64,000 nt of DNA from CALEAR01 sp035301485 (GTDB lineage: Bacteria; Pseudomonadota; Gammaproteobacteria; Pseudomonadales; Alcanivoracaceae), in assembly GCA_035301485.1 (NCBI GenBank), contig DATGUF010000011.1, positions 98,062 to 162,061 of the forward strand, in the 5' to 3' direction. Of the stretch, positions 8,597-17,782 are shown in pieces. The position numbers and the translations under genes were made by a program. The notes under the pieces were generated by a model. That model was not told where the DNA came from and ran no database searches. It saw only the letters and a list, made by a program, of their open reading frames with translations. Each line of letters starts with the position of its first letter. Positions within the stretch are counted from its first letter, which is position 1.

Positions 8597-11272
8597 ATGA
8601 CGCAGGATTTGCATGCTCCGCTGCGCCAAGATGTGCGCACACTCGGGGAAATCCTCGGCTACACACTGAAAACCCAAAAAGGTGAAGACATGTTTGCGTT
8701 GATTGAACGCATTCGCCAGGTGTCGGTGGAGTCGCGCACTAAGGGTGTGGTGGATATGACAAGCCTTAGTGAGTTGTTTGCTCCGTTGAATGAACAAGAA
8801 TTATTAGATGTAGCGCGTGCTTTTAACCAGTTTTTGAACTTATCTAACCTCGCGGAACAGCAACATAGAGTGCGTTTACGTCGTCAAAACCAGTTCTATG
8901 CTGCAGATGGTAAAAGTACCAACAACCTGCCCGAAATTCTCGATAAGTTGTTAGCTGCAGGCTACGAACCAGACCAAATCCATAATGTGTTGTCGTCGCT
9001 AAGCGTAGAACTTGTGCTAACAGCGCACCCCACGGAAATTAGCCGCCGGACGCTAATTCAGAAATATGATCATATTGCCGCTGCCTTGGCAGATTTAGAA
9101 CGTACAGATTTGTCGGCCAGTGAAACCCACCAGCGCCGCCAACAATTGTGCCGTGGCGTACTTTCAGCATGGTGCACCGATGAAATTCGCCGCTCGAGGC
9201 CTACCCCTGTAGATGAAGCGAAGTGGGGCTTTGTTACCTTAGAACGCTCCTTATGGTATGCAGTGCCTGATTTTCTACGTGATTTAGATGGCATTGTGAC
9301 CGAAAAACTGGGCAAACCCTTATCCGTGCGTTCAGCACCTGTGCATTTTGCCTCCTGGATGGGCGGTGACCGTGATGGTAACCCCAATGTTACTGCGGCG
9401 GTAACGCGAGAAGTAACGCGTTTGGCGCGTTGGAAAGCAGCCGATTTATATTTAAGCGATGTGACGCAGTTAATGGCTGAGTGCTCCATGCAAAAAGCGA
9501 GTGCCGAATTGTTAGCCGTTACAGGGCCTAGCTATGAGCCTTATCGCGTTATTTTACGTGAGTTGCGAGAAGAGTTGCGCAGCGTGCGCTCAGATATTGA
9601 AAAGCAACTAGAAGGCCAAGAGGTGCCCGTCAATGTTACCTTTGGTGCGCAAATGCGCGAGTCGCTGTTACTGATTGATCGCTCTTTACGAGATTGCGGC
9701 ATGGGCGAGTTAGCGGATGGCTCTTTGCGCGATACGTTGCGCCGTTTATACACTTTTGGCACTTCTTTGTTGCGCTTGGATATTCGCCAGGAATCCACCC
9801 GTCATAGCCAAGCTTTGGATGCCATTACGCAGTATTTGGGGCTAGGCAGTTATGTGCAGTGGGACGAGAAACAGCGTCAGCAGTTTTTGTTGAAGGAGCT
9901 AGAGGGTAATCGCCCACTAGTGAATCACCGTTTCCGTGAAAGCGAATGGTGCACTCAAGAAGTGGCAGAGGTGCTAGATACCTGTGCTGTTATCGCTGAA
10001 CAGCCTGCAGAAGCATTGGGGGCTTACGTTATTTCCATGGCCACTTCGCCTTCGGATGTGTTAGCGGTAATGCTGTTGCAAAAAGAAGCGGGTGTATTAA
10101 GGCCCATGCGTGTGGTGCCTTTGTTTGAAACCCTAGAGGATCTTAAAAACGCCAAGAGCACCATGGCGGCACTGCTAGAGATACCTTGGTACAAAAATCA
10201 AATTATGCTGGGCCAAGAAATTATGATTGGCTACTCGGATTCGGCCAAGGACGCAGGCTTTCTTGCCGCAGCATGGGCACAATATAACGCCCAAGAAAAG
10301 TTGGCCGATCTTTTTCAAACCCATCATATACCCCTTACTTTGTTTCATGGTCGAGGTGGGTCTGTTAGCCGTGGTGGCGGCACCTCCACGCACATGGCCG
10401 TGTTATCTCAGCCGCCAGGCTCAGTGGCGGGGCGCATCCGTGTGACCGAGCAGGGCGAAGTGATTCGTTTTAAATACGGGCATCCGCAAATTGCGATGCA
10501 TAATTTAGAGCAATATGTAGCAGCAACGCTCGAAGCTACCCTAATGCCGCCTGTAAAAGCCAAACCCGAGTGGCGCGAAGAGATGGACCGCCTCACGGCC
10601 ACCTCGGTAAAAAGTTATCGTAGCGTGGTGCAAGAAAATCCTGATTTAGTGCGCTACTTACGCACCGTGACACCAGAGCAAGAGCTTTCACGCTTGGCCC
10701 TTGGTAGCCGTCCAGCAAGGCGTACAGCAGTGGATAATTTGGCTTCATTGCGGGCCATTCCTTGGGTGTTTGCTTGGACGCAAGTGCGCCTTATTCTCTC
10801 TGCTTGGCTAGGAACAGGTGCTGCGCTTGAAGAAGCGTTAGCAGATCCAAAACGCCGCGCGGTATTAGAAGAAATGCAGCAAGAATGGCCTTTCTTCCAA
10901 GCCCTGTTAGATATGCTTGAAATGGTGTTAGCAAAAACAGACAGTGCTGTGGCAGCGTATTACGAACGCCGCTTAACAGACGACCCAGCTTTAAAAGCAT
11001 TGGGGCAGCAGCTACGTAATGCGTTGGCGAGCACTATTCGTGTATTGCAAGAGTTAACCGGCCGCACAGATTTGCTAGAAAATAACCCAGTGATGAGTTG
11101 GTCGGTGCGTGTACGTAATCCGTACACAGATCCACTGCACCTATTACAAGCTGAATTAATGGGCCGCTTGCGCCACGCGAGTGAGTTAACGCAAGAGCAA
11201 GAGAAGCAGTTAGAAAGCGCTTTGATGGTTACCATTGCCGGTATTGCTGCAGGTATGCGCAACACGGGTTAA
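8597..11272 (+). CDS. ppc: Phosphoenolpyruvate carboxylase
   Basis: Makes oxaloacetate from phosphoenolpyruvate and bicarbonate, replenishing the citric acid cycle. 891 residues, close to the 883 of E. coli. AGGAG lies just upstream of the ATG. Visible landmarks are LTAHPTEISRR (catalytic His, about residue 140), GGDRDGNPNV, GYSDSAKDAG, the glycine loop FHGRGGSVSRGGG (about residue 590), and the C-terminal RNTG end that is typical of the family. It is monocistronic, with a palindromic hairpin after the stop. Confidence 0.98.
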   Translation: MTQDLHAPLRQDVRTLGEILGYTLKTQKGEDMFALIERIRQVSVESRTKGVVDMTSLSELFAPLNEQELLDVARAFNQFLNLSNLAEQQHRVRLRRQNQFYAADGKSTNNLPEILDKLLAAGYEPDQIHNVLSSLSVELVLTAHPTEISRRTLIQKYDHIAAALADLERTDLSASETHQRRQQLCRGVLSAWCTDEIRRSRPTPVDEAKWGFVTLERSLWYAVPDFLRDLDGIVTEKLGKPLSVRSAPVHFASWMGGDRDGNPNVTAAVTREVTRLARWKAADLYLSDVTQLMAECSMQKASAELLAVTGPSYEPYRVILRELREELRSVRSDIEKQLEGQEVPVNVTFGAQMRESLLLIDRSLRDCGMGELADGSLRDTLRRLYTFGTSLLRLDIRQESTRHSQALDAITQYLGLGSYVQWDEKQRQQFLLKELEGNRPLVNHRFRESEWCTQEVAEVLDTCAVIAEQPAEALGAYVISMATSPSDVLAVMLLQKEAGVLRPMRVVPLFETLEDLKNAKSTMAALLEIPWYKNQIMLGQEIMIGYSDSAKDAGFLAAAWAQYNAQEKLADLFQTHHIPLTLFHGRGGSVSRGGGTSTHMAVLSQPPGSVAGRIRVTEQGEVIRFKYGHPQIAMHNLEQYVAATLEATLMPPVKAKPEWREEMDRLTATSVKSYRSVVQENPDLVRYLRTVTPEQELSRLALGSRPARRTAVDNLASLRAIPWVFAWTQVRLILSAWLGTGAALEEALADPKRRAVLEEMQQEWPFFQALLDMLEMVLAKTDSAVAAYYERRLTDDPALKALGQQLRNALASTIRVLQELTGRTDLLENNPVMSWSVRVRNPYTDPLHLLQAELMGRLRHASELTQEQEKQLESALMVTIAGIAAGMRNTG

Positions 11273-11279
11273 AAAAACC

Positions 11280-11297
11280 TGCCACCCTTGGGTGGCA
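11280..11297 (+). terminator. Hairpin after ppc
   Basis: Perfect palindrome TGCCACCC-TT-GGGTGGCA eight bases after the ppc stop. The A-run before it would act as a U-run only for leftward transcripts; the + side lacks T's. Probably a transcript-end hairpin. Confidence 0.6.
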
Positions 11298-11445
11298 TGC
11301 ACACCGCATAAATAAAGAAATTTTTTCAGAAGAAGATTATCATGTGCGCTGCAACGTCCTCATAGCGTATGTCCATTATTGTGCTGCCACGCTGTCCATA
11401 CACGAAAGCCGTAAATGCGAAAGCGTTTGCTTAGTGAGTGATTAC

Positions 11446-12285
11446 ATGTTTGAAATAGCCCGATTTTCTCAACCAGAAGGTGCGCAAGCACTAGCCGATG
11501 CGTTGGAGCGAGAAGGGCATGCCGTGCAGGTGAGGCCCCTAACCAGTGGCGAAGGCTATGGCGTGTACAGTGCAACAGCTCAAGGTGCTGAAGATGCACA
11601 GCTGTATTTAGATGCCTGGCTAGAAAGTGCTTCTAAGCAACAACGTAAAAATGCGTGGGAGCAAGGCAAACCGGTGAACAAAACCTCTCAGTTTTATGTG
11701 CAAAGCAGCTTGTTGCGAGGCTGGTGGCAGCGCTTTGGATGGGTAACGAAAACCGTTTTTATTGCCACTGTGCTAGTGTTCTTCGCTCCTCTCACCTTTA
11801 AAGAATATTTGTTTTTTCCCGAAACGTTGAACGAAGTGGCGCAACAGCCCTGGCGCATGATCACGCCAATGTTGCTGCATTTTGGGGCGTTGCATATTAT
11901 TTTTAACCTTATGTTTTGGATGGAGCTCGGCGGTGTAATTGAACGTTTCCAATCTAGCCAACAATTACTGTTGGTGACGGTGGTTACTGCGGCCGCTTCT
12001 GCCTTGGCGCAGTTTTTCTCCACAGGCCCTAATTTCGGTGGCTTATCAGGCGTTGTGTATGGTTTGTTGGGCTACCTGTGGTTATATGGCAAAACAAACC
12101 CACAAGCTGGATATGGACTGCGCCGTGAAATTGTCATTATGATGCTTGGTTGGCTGGTGTTCTGTTACGTTGTCTTGCCCGATATAGTGGCCAACGAAGC
12201 GCACTTGTTTGGCTTCGTCAGCGGTGCATTATTGGGCGCAGTAGTGGGCTATTACCGCCGTTTTCGTTATTTTTCTTCGTCGTAA
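11446..12285 (+). CDS. glpG: Rhomboid intramembrane serine protease (GlpG-like)
   Basis: Cleaves transmembrane substrates inside the inner membrane. 279 residues from the ATG at 11446 (MFEIARFSQPEGAQALADAL), which gives the short cytoplasmic GlpG N-terminal domain; the 34-residue longer reading looks non-coding. About six membrane helices follow. The catalytic Ser lies in GGLSGVVYG and the catalytic His in NEAHLFGFVSG; the HFGALHIIFNLMF helix carries the family's His and Asn. It lies 27 bases before the TatT-like lipoprotein gene, but a shared function with the TRAP operon is not implied. Confidence 0.93.
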   Translation: MFEIARFSQPEGAQALADALEREGHAVQVRPLTSGEGYGVYSATAQGAEDAQLYLDAWLESASKQQRKNAWEQGKPVNKTSQFYVQSSLLRGWWQRFGWVTKTVFIATVLVFFAPLTFKEYLFFPETLNEVAQQPWRMITPMLLHFGALHIIFNLMFWMELGGVIERFQSSQQLLLVTVVTAAASALAQFFSTGPNFGGLSGVVYGLLGYLWLYGKTNPQAGYGLRREIVIMMLGWLVFCYVVLPDIVANEAHLFGFVSGALLGAVVGYYRRFRYFSSS

Positions 12286-12312
12286 GCAGTAGCAGTGCAG
12301 CTAGGAGTAACC

Positions 12313-13152
12313 ATGCGCTATGTTAAAACGTTATTAATACTCGGTGTTGTGCTTTTCCTACAAGCCTGTGGGGTAATGCGGTTGGGCAGCAATCTACCCA
12401 CCGGTATTGTTGGTAACAACGATCCAGTCCTTGTGGCGGAAGGGCTGCCCTCCTATTTGATGACCATTGATGGCATGATTGCCAACTGGCCAGAGAGAAG
12501 TTCTTTTCTACAAAGTGGCGCAAGCCTTTATAGTGCCTATAGCTCTATGTTTGTGAGTGAGCCCGAGCGGCAGCAGCGTTTAAGCAAAAAAGCGTTAGAT
12601 TATGCTCATCGTGGCGCCTGCGCTCAGCATAAACGCTACTGTGGTTTACAAGGGCTTGCGGTGCCCGCTTTAGAGCAGCGCCTAGCTAAGGCTAAAACAA
12701 AGGATGTGCCGGCTTTGTACACCTTAGGCACCACTTGGGCTGGATATATTCAAGCGCACAGTGGCGATTGGAGTGCTGTGGCCGATTTAGCTCGTGTACA
12801 AGCTTTGCTAGAAACAGTGGTAGCCCTAGATGAAAGTTATGAATACGGGCAGGCCCATTTGTATTTAGGCGTGCTCGATAGCTTGCTACCTGCAAGTTTA
12901 GGCGGCCAGCCAGAGCGTGCACGCGAACATTTCCAACGTGCAATCTCGCTTTCTGAGGGCCATAACTTGTATGCCAAAGTGTTGTATGCAGAGCATTATG
13001 CACGCATGGCGTTTGACCAGGCATTACACGATAGCCTCTTAGAAGAAGTGTTAGCAGCTGAGGTAGATGTGTTGCCCACACTGACATTGCAAAACACCAT
13101 TGCACAGCAAGAAGCAAAGCGCTTGTTGGCAGAAAGTGACCAGTATTTTTAA
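12313..13152 (+). CDS. TRAP transporter T-component (TatT-like) lipoprotein
   Basis: 279 residues from the ATG at 12313, preceded by AGGAG with a six-base gap. The signal peptide ends in a lipobox LQAC (Cys19), so it is a lipid-anchored periplasm-facing protein. The C-terminal half is helical and TPR-like, with the family segment GGQPERAREHFQRAISLS and YAKVLYAEHYAR. TatT proteins form trimers that partner with the TRAP solute-binding subunit (known from Treponema). It is the first gene of a four-gene set with dctP, dctQ and dctM in the same direction, which supports the role. Confidence 0.88.
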   Translation: MRYVKTLLILGVVLFLQACGVMRLGSNLPTGIVGNNDPVLVAEGLPSYLMTIDGMIANWPERSSFLQSGASLYSAYSSMFVSEPERQQRLSKKALDYAHRGACAQHKRYCGLQGLAVPALEQRLAKAKTKDVPALYTLGTTWAGYIQAHSGDWSAVADLARVQALLETVVALDESYEYGQAHLYLGVLDSLLPASLGGQPERAREHFQRAISLSEGHNLYAKVLYAEHYARMAFDQALHDSLLEEVLAAEVDVLPTLTLQNTIAQQEAKRLLAESDQYF

Positions 13153-13187
13153 TTGCTGTTTTAAAGGACGAAAATAGGAGCAATACA

Positions 13188-14171
13188 ATGAAGCGTTTTT
13201 TGTATGCCATGTTGATGTTGGCATTACCGTTGAGCCTCAGTGCGTTTGAGCTGAAAATATCCACTATGTATCCAGATGGCACGGCGGCGGTGAATAGCCT
13301 GAAAGCTGCAGGCGAAAAAATTGCTAAAGAAACCGATGGCCGCGTGACATTGCGAATTTATGCAGGCGGCGTAATGGGCGATGATGCTGCCGTACAGCGC
13401 CGTATCCGTATTGGCCAGCTGCATGGTACCTTAGCGCAGGCAGGTGCATTTACTCGTTACAACAAAGATAGCCAAGTGCTGAACTTGCCGCTTATTTTCC
13501 ACGATGCAAAGGAAGTGGCGCATGTACGTAAGCAGTTAGACCCAGTATTACGAAAGGGTTTTAAAGATAACGGTTGGACTGTCTTTGGCCCCATTGATGG
13601 TGGTTTTGCTTACTTTATGACAAAACAGCCGGTGGCATCGGTAGCAGATTTAAGACAACAAAAAGTGTGGTTGCCAGCCAATGATCCTGCTTCTGAAATG
13701 GCAGCTAAAGAGTTCAATGTATCGCCTGTGGTGCTCAACATCAGCGCAGTACTTACCTCGCTGCAAACGGGTGCGATTAACGCTTTTGCTGCACCACCCA
13801 TTGCAGCACTTACACTCCAGTGGTTCAGCCGTGTGGAACACTTGACCGACCTACCTTTGCTATACACCTACGCGCTACTGGGCATTGAAGATCGCCACTT
13901 ACAGCGGTTGAGCAAAGACGATCGTGCGGTGCTTGAGCGTGTATTAACTGACACCGTAACCGCCATGGATAAGAAAGAGATGCAGGATAATAAAAATGCC
14001 CTGCAGGCGGTATTAGGGCAAGGTTTGCAGCTGGTTAAACCCTCTGAGGATGAAAAAGAAGAATGGCGTGCCTATGCAAATCGCGCCACTAAAAAACTAG
14101 TGCAAAGCGACCAAGTGTCTCAACAGATGCTCGATAAAGTAACGGCGATTTTGAATGAATACCGTCAATAA
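13188..14171 (+). CDS. dctP: TRAP transporter solute-binding protein (DctP family)
   Basis: Periplasmic high-affinity substrate-binding subunit. 327 residues, with AGGAG upstream and a clear signal peptide (MKRFLYAMLMLALPLSLS). The mature protein starts FELKISTMYPDGTAA, typical of DctP-family TRAP receptors, and has the usual RIYAGGVMGDDAAVQRRIRIGQL segment. A conserved Arg normally binds the substrate carboxylate; I cannot assign the substrate. The gene overlaps dctQ by 17 bases. It lies directly after the TatT-like lipoprotein gene. Confidence 0.93.
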   Translation: MKRFLYAMLMLALPLSLSAFELKISTMYPDGTAAVNSLKAAGEKIAKETDGRVTLRIYAGGVMGDDAAVQRRIRIGQLHGTLAQAGAFTRYNKDSQVLNLPLIFHDAKEVAHVRKQLDPVLRKGFKDNGWTVFGPIDGGFAYFMTKQPVASVADLRQQKVWLPANDPASEMAAKEFNVSPVVLNISAVLTSLQTGAINAFAAPPIAALTLQWFSRVEHLTDLPLLYTYALLGIEDRHLQRLSKDDRAVLERVLTDTVTAMDKKEMQDNKNALQAVLGQGLQLVKPSEDEKEEWRAYANRATKKLVQSDQVSQQMLDKVTAILNEYRQ

Positions 14172-14691
14172 AACAGCCGTTGTGCGTTGGGATAAAAAAA
14201 TATTAGGCGCCCTCCATCGTGTGGAGGACGCCTTTCTTATATCAGTATTGCTCGGCATGGTAGGGCTAGCTGTCATGCAAATTGTGGCGCGCAATATGCT
14301 CGACACCAGTTATGTTTGGATCGATCCGTTGCTGCAAAATGCGGTGCTGTGGATTGCCATGTTGGGGGCCATGATAGCCTCGCGCAATGATGCGCATATT
14401 CGTATTGATGTAGTGAGTGAATATGCACCTGAAAGCTGGCAGCGCTGGCTCATTTTAGTTGTGGATTTATTCACAGCATTCATTACGGGTTTAATGGCGT
14501 ATTACAGCTTTTATACAGTGCTCGATGAGCGCGCTTATAGCACAGGAAGTGTGGCGGGCATCCCTGATTGGGTGCTGCAGTTATTGATCCCCATTGGTTT
14601 TGGCATCATTGCGCTACGTTATGTGTTTTTGTTTGTGCTAGGGCTCTTAAATAAACGCCCCGCACCGGTGGGCACGGAGAGCGTCTCATGA
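14155..14691 (+). CDS. dctQ: TRAP transporter small permease (DctQ)
   Basis: 178 residues with four predicted membrane helices, the standard DctQ layout. The segment ISVLLGMVGLAVMQIVARN and the following RNDAHIRIDVVSEYAPE loop are typical. It pairs with DctM to form the sodium-dependent permease. It starts inside the end of dctP and its own stop overlaps the dctM start by four bases, indicating coupled translation. Confidence 0.92.
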   Translation: MNTVNKTAVVRWDKKILGALHRVEDAFLISVLLGMVGLAVMQIVARNMLDTSYVWIDPLLQNAVLWIAMLGAMIASRNDAHIRIDVVSEYAPESWQRWLILVVDLFTAFITGLMAYYSFYTVLDERAYSTGSVAGIPDWVLQLLIPIGFGIIALRYVFLFVLGLLNKRPAPVGTESVS

Positions 14692-15977
14692 TTTGGTTAG
14701 CAGTCGCCGTGCTTGTACTCTTAGCACTGATCGGTGCCCCGTTATTTGCCATTATTTTGGCGGCTGCAGCACTCGGCTATTTTAGTCTGGGGCTAGATTT
14801 ATCTGTGCTGCATATTGACCTATACCAAGTGAGTACGTCGGTAGTGCTCATGGCCTTGCCGTTGTTTACCTTTGCAGGTTTTTTGTTAAGCGAATCGAAT
14901 ACCGCCGATCGCATGCTGCGTTTATCACAAGCGGCTTTTGGTTGGATGCCAGGAGGTATGGCTTTTGTAGCCTTGATCGCTTGTGCTTTCTTTACCGCGT
15001 TAACAGGGGGCAGTGGCGTTACTATTGTGTCGCTCGGAGGCCTGTTATTACCTGCCTTGATGAAAGTAGGGTACAACGAAAAATTTAGCACAGGCTTGCT
15101 CACCACTTCGGGCAGCTTAGGGTTGTTATTGGTGCCTTCTGTGCCTTTGCTTATTTATGGCATCATCGCACAGCAAATGGCGCAGCAGTTGGCCATGCCC
15201 ACGGTGGAAATTGTTGACTTGTATTTGGCCGGCATAGGGCCCGCCATCTTAATGGTGGTGTTGCTGTACTTCTATAGTCTTTGGGCGATGCGCAAAGAGC
15301 CGGTGCCACGCCAAGCTTACAATTGGCGCGAGCTGCGCGGCGCACTCTGGGATGCGCGGTGGGAGTTGCCACTGCCCTTCGTGGTGCTTGGAGGTATTTT
15401 CTCTGGTTGGCTTGTTATTAATGAAGCGGCCGCTATCACGGCGCTGTATGTGTTGGTGGCACAGGTGGGTTTATACCGTGAAATTCCACTACGCACATTA
15501 CCGCGTATTATGCGTGAGTCCATGATTATGGTGGGTGGCATTCTGCTTATTCTTGGGGTGGCCATGTCGTTCACTGGCTACCTAGTGTTCGCTGGCGTAC
15601 CCGAGTTGTTGTTTGCTTTCATTCAAGAGCATGTAAGCAGCAAGCTTATGTTCCTCATTTTATTAAACATTGTACTGCTAGTATTAGGTGCCGTGCTGGA
15701 TATTTTTGCTGCCTTAGTGATTATGGTGCCGCTGATATTACCGGTGGCCTTAGGTTACGATATTGACCCAGTGCATCTAGGCATTATTTTTGTAGCGAAT
15801 ATGCAAATTGGGTATTTCACGCCTCCAGTGGGCATGAACTTGTTTATTGCTAGCTACCGCTTTAAAAAGCCTATTAGTGAACTGTATAAAGCCACTTTGC
15901 CGTTCATGTTGGTGCTCTTGGTGGCGTTAATCTTGATCACCTACGTACCGCAACTTAGCTTGTTCATGGTGCGTTAA
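14688..15977 (+). CDS. dctM: TRAP transporter large permease (DctM)
   Basis: 429 residues, about twelve membrane helices, the transport channel of the TRAP system. Family signatures are the GSGVTIVSLGGLLLPALMKVGY and TSGSLGLLLVPSVPLLIYGIIAQ segments and, near the C-terminus, ANMQIGYFTPPVGMNLFIA. The start overlaps dctQ in an ATGA. This closes a TatT-DctP-DctQ-DctM operon. The transported acid is unknown. Confidence 0.94.
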   Translation: MIWLAVAVLVLLALIGAPLFAIILAAAALGYFSLGLDLSVLHIDLYQVSTSVVLMALPLFTFAGFLLSESNTADRMLRLSQAAFGWMPGGMAFVALIACAFFTALTGGSGVTIVSLGGLLLPALMKVGYNEKFSTGLLTTSGSLGLLLVPSVPLLIYGIIAQQMAQQLAMPTVEIVDLYLAGIGPAILMVVLLYFYSLWAMRKEPVPRQAYNWRELRGALWDARWELPLPFVVLGGIFSGWLVINEAAAITALYVLVAQVGLYREIPLRTLPRIMRESMIMVGGILLILGVAMSFTGYLVFAGVPELLFAFIQEHVSSKLMFLILLNIVLLVLGAVLDIFAALVIMVPLILPVALGYDIDPVHLGIIFVANMQIGYFTPPVGMNLFIASYRFKKPISELYKATLPFMLVLLVALILITYVPQLSLFMVR

Positions 15978-16004
15978 ACCAACAGGGTTTATTACAAGAA
16001 GCAA

Positions 16005-16026
16005 AAGGCCACCGCAAGGTGGCCTT
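16005..16026. terminator. Bidirectional terminator between dctM and the aldehyde dehydrogenase
   Basis: Perfect 9-bp stem AAGGCCACC / GGTGGCCTT closed by a GCAA loop, between two convergent genes. On the minus strand a short TTTT tract follows; on the plus strand the tail is weaker. Confidence 0.8.
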
Positions 16027-16048
16027 GTTGTGGCTGTGGCGGAAGTCG

Positions 16049-17482
16049 TTAGTTTTGCACGGTACGAATGACTAATAAACGCTCTTCAGTCATATCGCGA
16101 ATGGCCCAACGCACTCCTTCACGGCCGAGGCCAGAATCTTTAACGCCCCCGTATGGCATGCTGTCTACACGCCAAGAAGGCACGTCACCGATGATGACGC
16201 CGCCTACATCGAGACGGTCCCAAGCTTGTTGGATTTTGTATAAATCGCGCGTGAAGATACCTGCTTGCAAACCAAAGCGTGTATTATTTACAGCATCAAT
16301 CACATCGTTAAAATCTTCATATGGAATCAGGACAGCCGCAGGGCCAAACACTTCTTCCTGCATCAAACGGCTATCTGCTGGCGCGTTTTCAAGTAAGGCG
16401 GGTGCAATAAGGGCACCGTTACGCTGCCCACCACAGAGGAGGGTGGCGCCTTCTGCAACAGCCTCATCAATCCAGGTTTCCACACGTTTAGCTTCCTCTT
16501 CGCGAATGAGAGGGCCAACAAACGTATCAGGATCGCGAGGGTCGCCAAGTTCTAGCCCTTTAATTTCTTCTACAAGACGCTCTTTAAGTTTCTCGTAAAT
16601 GGTGCTGTGGGCATAGATGCGTTGTACGCTAATGCAGCTTTGGCCAGATTGGTAATAAGCACCAAAAGTAAGGCGCTTTACTACTTTGCTGATGTCGGCA
16701 TCTCTATCTACAATGCAAGCAGCGTTGCCGCCTAGCTCAAGCACCACTTTCTTTTTGCCAGCACGTGCTTTCATGTCCCAACCCACTTCGTGGGATCCTG
16801 TGAAGCTAAGTAGCTTTAAGCGGTCATCTGTAATCAATACGTCAGAAGTGCCACGGTCGGCAGGTAAAATAGAAAAGGCCCCTTTGGGTAAATCGGTTTC
16901 AGCCAGTACCTCACCAATTAATAAAGCACCAAGCGGTGTGGCGCTAGCAGGCTTAAGCACGAAGGGGCAGCCAGCAGCAATGGCCGGTGCTACTTTGTGT
17001 GCGGTTAAGTTAAGAGGAAAGTTAAAAGGAGAAATAAAGGCGCAAGGGCCGATGGGCACGCGGCGGGTAAAACCGCGATAGCCGTGTGCGCGCTCCGTGG
17101 TGGCTAATTCCAGCACTTCGCCTTCAATGCGAGTAACTTCCGCCGCCGCTACGCGAAACGTATCGATTAAACGGGTTACCTCACCCTTTGCATCGTTAAT
17201 GGGTTTGCCCGCCTCAACGCATAACAGCATCGCAAACTCATCGGCTCTTTCTTCAAAGCGCTTAATGCAGTGCTCAAGAACGGCTTTGCGCTGATACACT
17301 TGCAGTGCTGCCATGGCTGGCATGGCTTTTTCAGCTGCAGAAATGGCTTGTTCAAACGCTTTGCTATCTGCTTTGGCCACTAAAGTAGCAATGTCACCGG
17401 TGTATTTATCAGTGACTGGCAGATCGTCGTTGGCATAAACTGCCTCGTTAGCCAAATAATACGGATAAGCATCTTTAAGCAT
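16049..17482 (-). CDS. NAD(P)-dependent aldehyde dehydrogenase
   Basis: Oxidises an aldehyde to its acid. 477 residues, the normal length of the ALDH superfamily. GGAG lies five bases before the ATG. Key sites are FNFPLNLTAHKVAPA with VLKPAS (cofactor binding), SFTGSHEVGW, LELGGNA with the general-base Glu (about residue 250), and SGQSCISVQR with the catalytic Cys (about residue 285). The tail GGVKDSGLGREG is standard. It resembles lactaldehyde, phosphonoacetaldehyde or non-phosphorylating glyceraldehyde-3-phosphate type enzymes, but the substrate cannot be fixed. It stands alone. Confidence 0.93.
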   Translation of the reverse strand: MLKDAYPYYLANEAVYANDDLPVTDKYTGDIATLVAKADSKAFEQAISAAEKAMPAMAALQVYQRKAVLEHCIKRFEERADEFAMLLCVEAGKPINDAKGEVTRLIDTFRVAAAEVTRIEGEVLELATTERAHGYRGFTRRVPIGPCAFISPFNFPLNLTAHKVAPAIAAGCPFVLKPASATPLGALLIGEVLAETDLPKGAFSILPADRGTSDVLITDDRLKLLSFTGSHEVGWDMKARAGKKKVVLELGGNAACIVDRDADISKVVKRLTFGAYYQSGQSCISVQRIYAHSTIYEKLKERLVEEIKGLELGDPRDPDTFVGPLIREEEAKRVETWIDEAVAEGATLLCGGQRNGALIAPALLENAPADSRLMQEEVFGPAAVLIPYEDFNDVIDAVNNTRFGLQAGIFTRDLYKIQQAWDRLDVGGVIIGDVPSWRVDSMPYGGVKDSGLGREGVRWAIRDMTEERLLVIRTVQN

Positions 17483-17782
17483 AAAAACTCCATGGCAAAA
17501 TGCGCTGAAAATTGAGGGTTGGTTGTATTTAAAACCCCGTTGAATAAACGGCAGGAGTTTAAGCTATCACGAAAAACGCAGCGTGGCGAACGTCATTTCG
17601 AATGGGCTGTGCTGTGAATAAGCCTGTGGATAACATGTGGGCAGCTTGTGTCTTGGCTGTGTAGCACTGAAAGTGGAGGCAGCAGCGCCGGAAATGCTTT
17701 TGCACAGCACAGTAGCAGTTTGTAACCTAGGCAATAATTTTGATAACACGGAGTGCGTAGCGCGCTTTTAAAGGATAACAAA
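17483..17782. other. 300-base divergent intergenic region
   Basis: No gene seen. It contains the promoters of the leftward aldehyde dehydrogenase and of glpK, neither clear enough to mark, and two DnaA-box matches (see separate entry). The leftward open frames crossing it look like chance. Confidence 0.6.
17613..17633. promoter_or_regulatory. Two tandem DnaA-box matches
   Basis: TGTGAATAA at 17613-17621 and TGTGGATAA at 17625-17633. Both are perfect complements of the TTATNCACA consensus, in the same orientation with start points 12 bases apart. Position between an aldehyde dehydrogenase and glpK is not an expected origin. Could be a DnaA-responsive promoter, a titration site, or chance. Confidence 0.4.

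Noticed and set aside
17613..17633. Chromosomal replication origin at the DnaA boxes
   Set aside because: Only two boxes, no AT-rich unwinding tract with further boxes, and no dnaA/gyrB/rpmH genes nearby.
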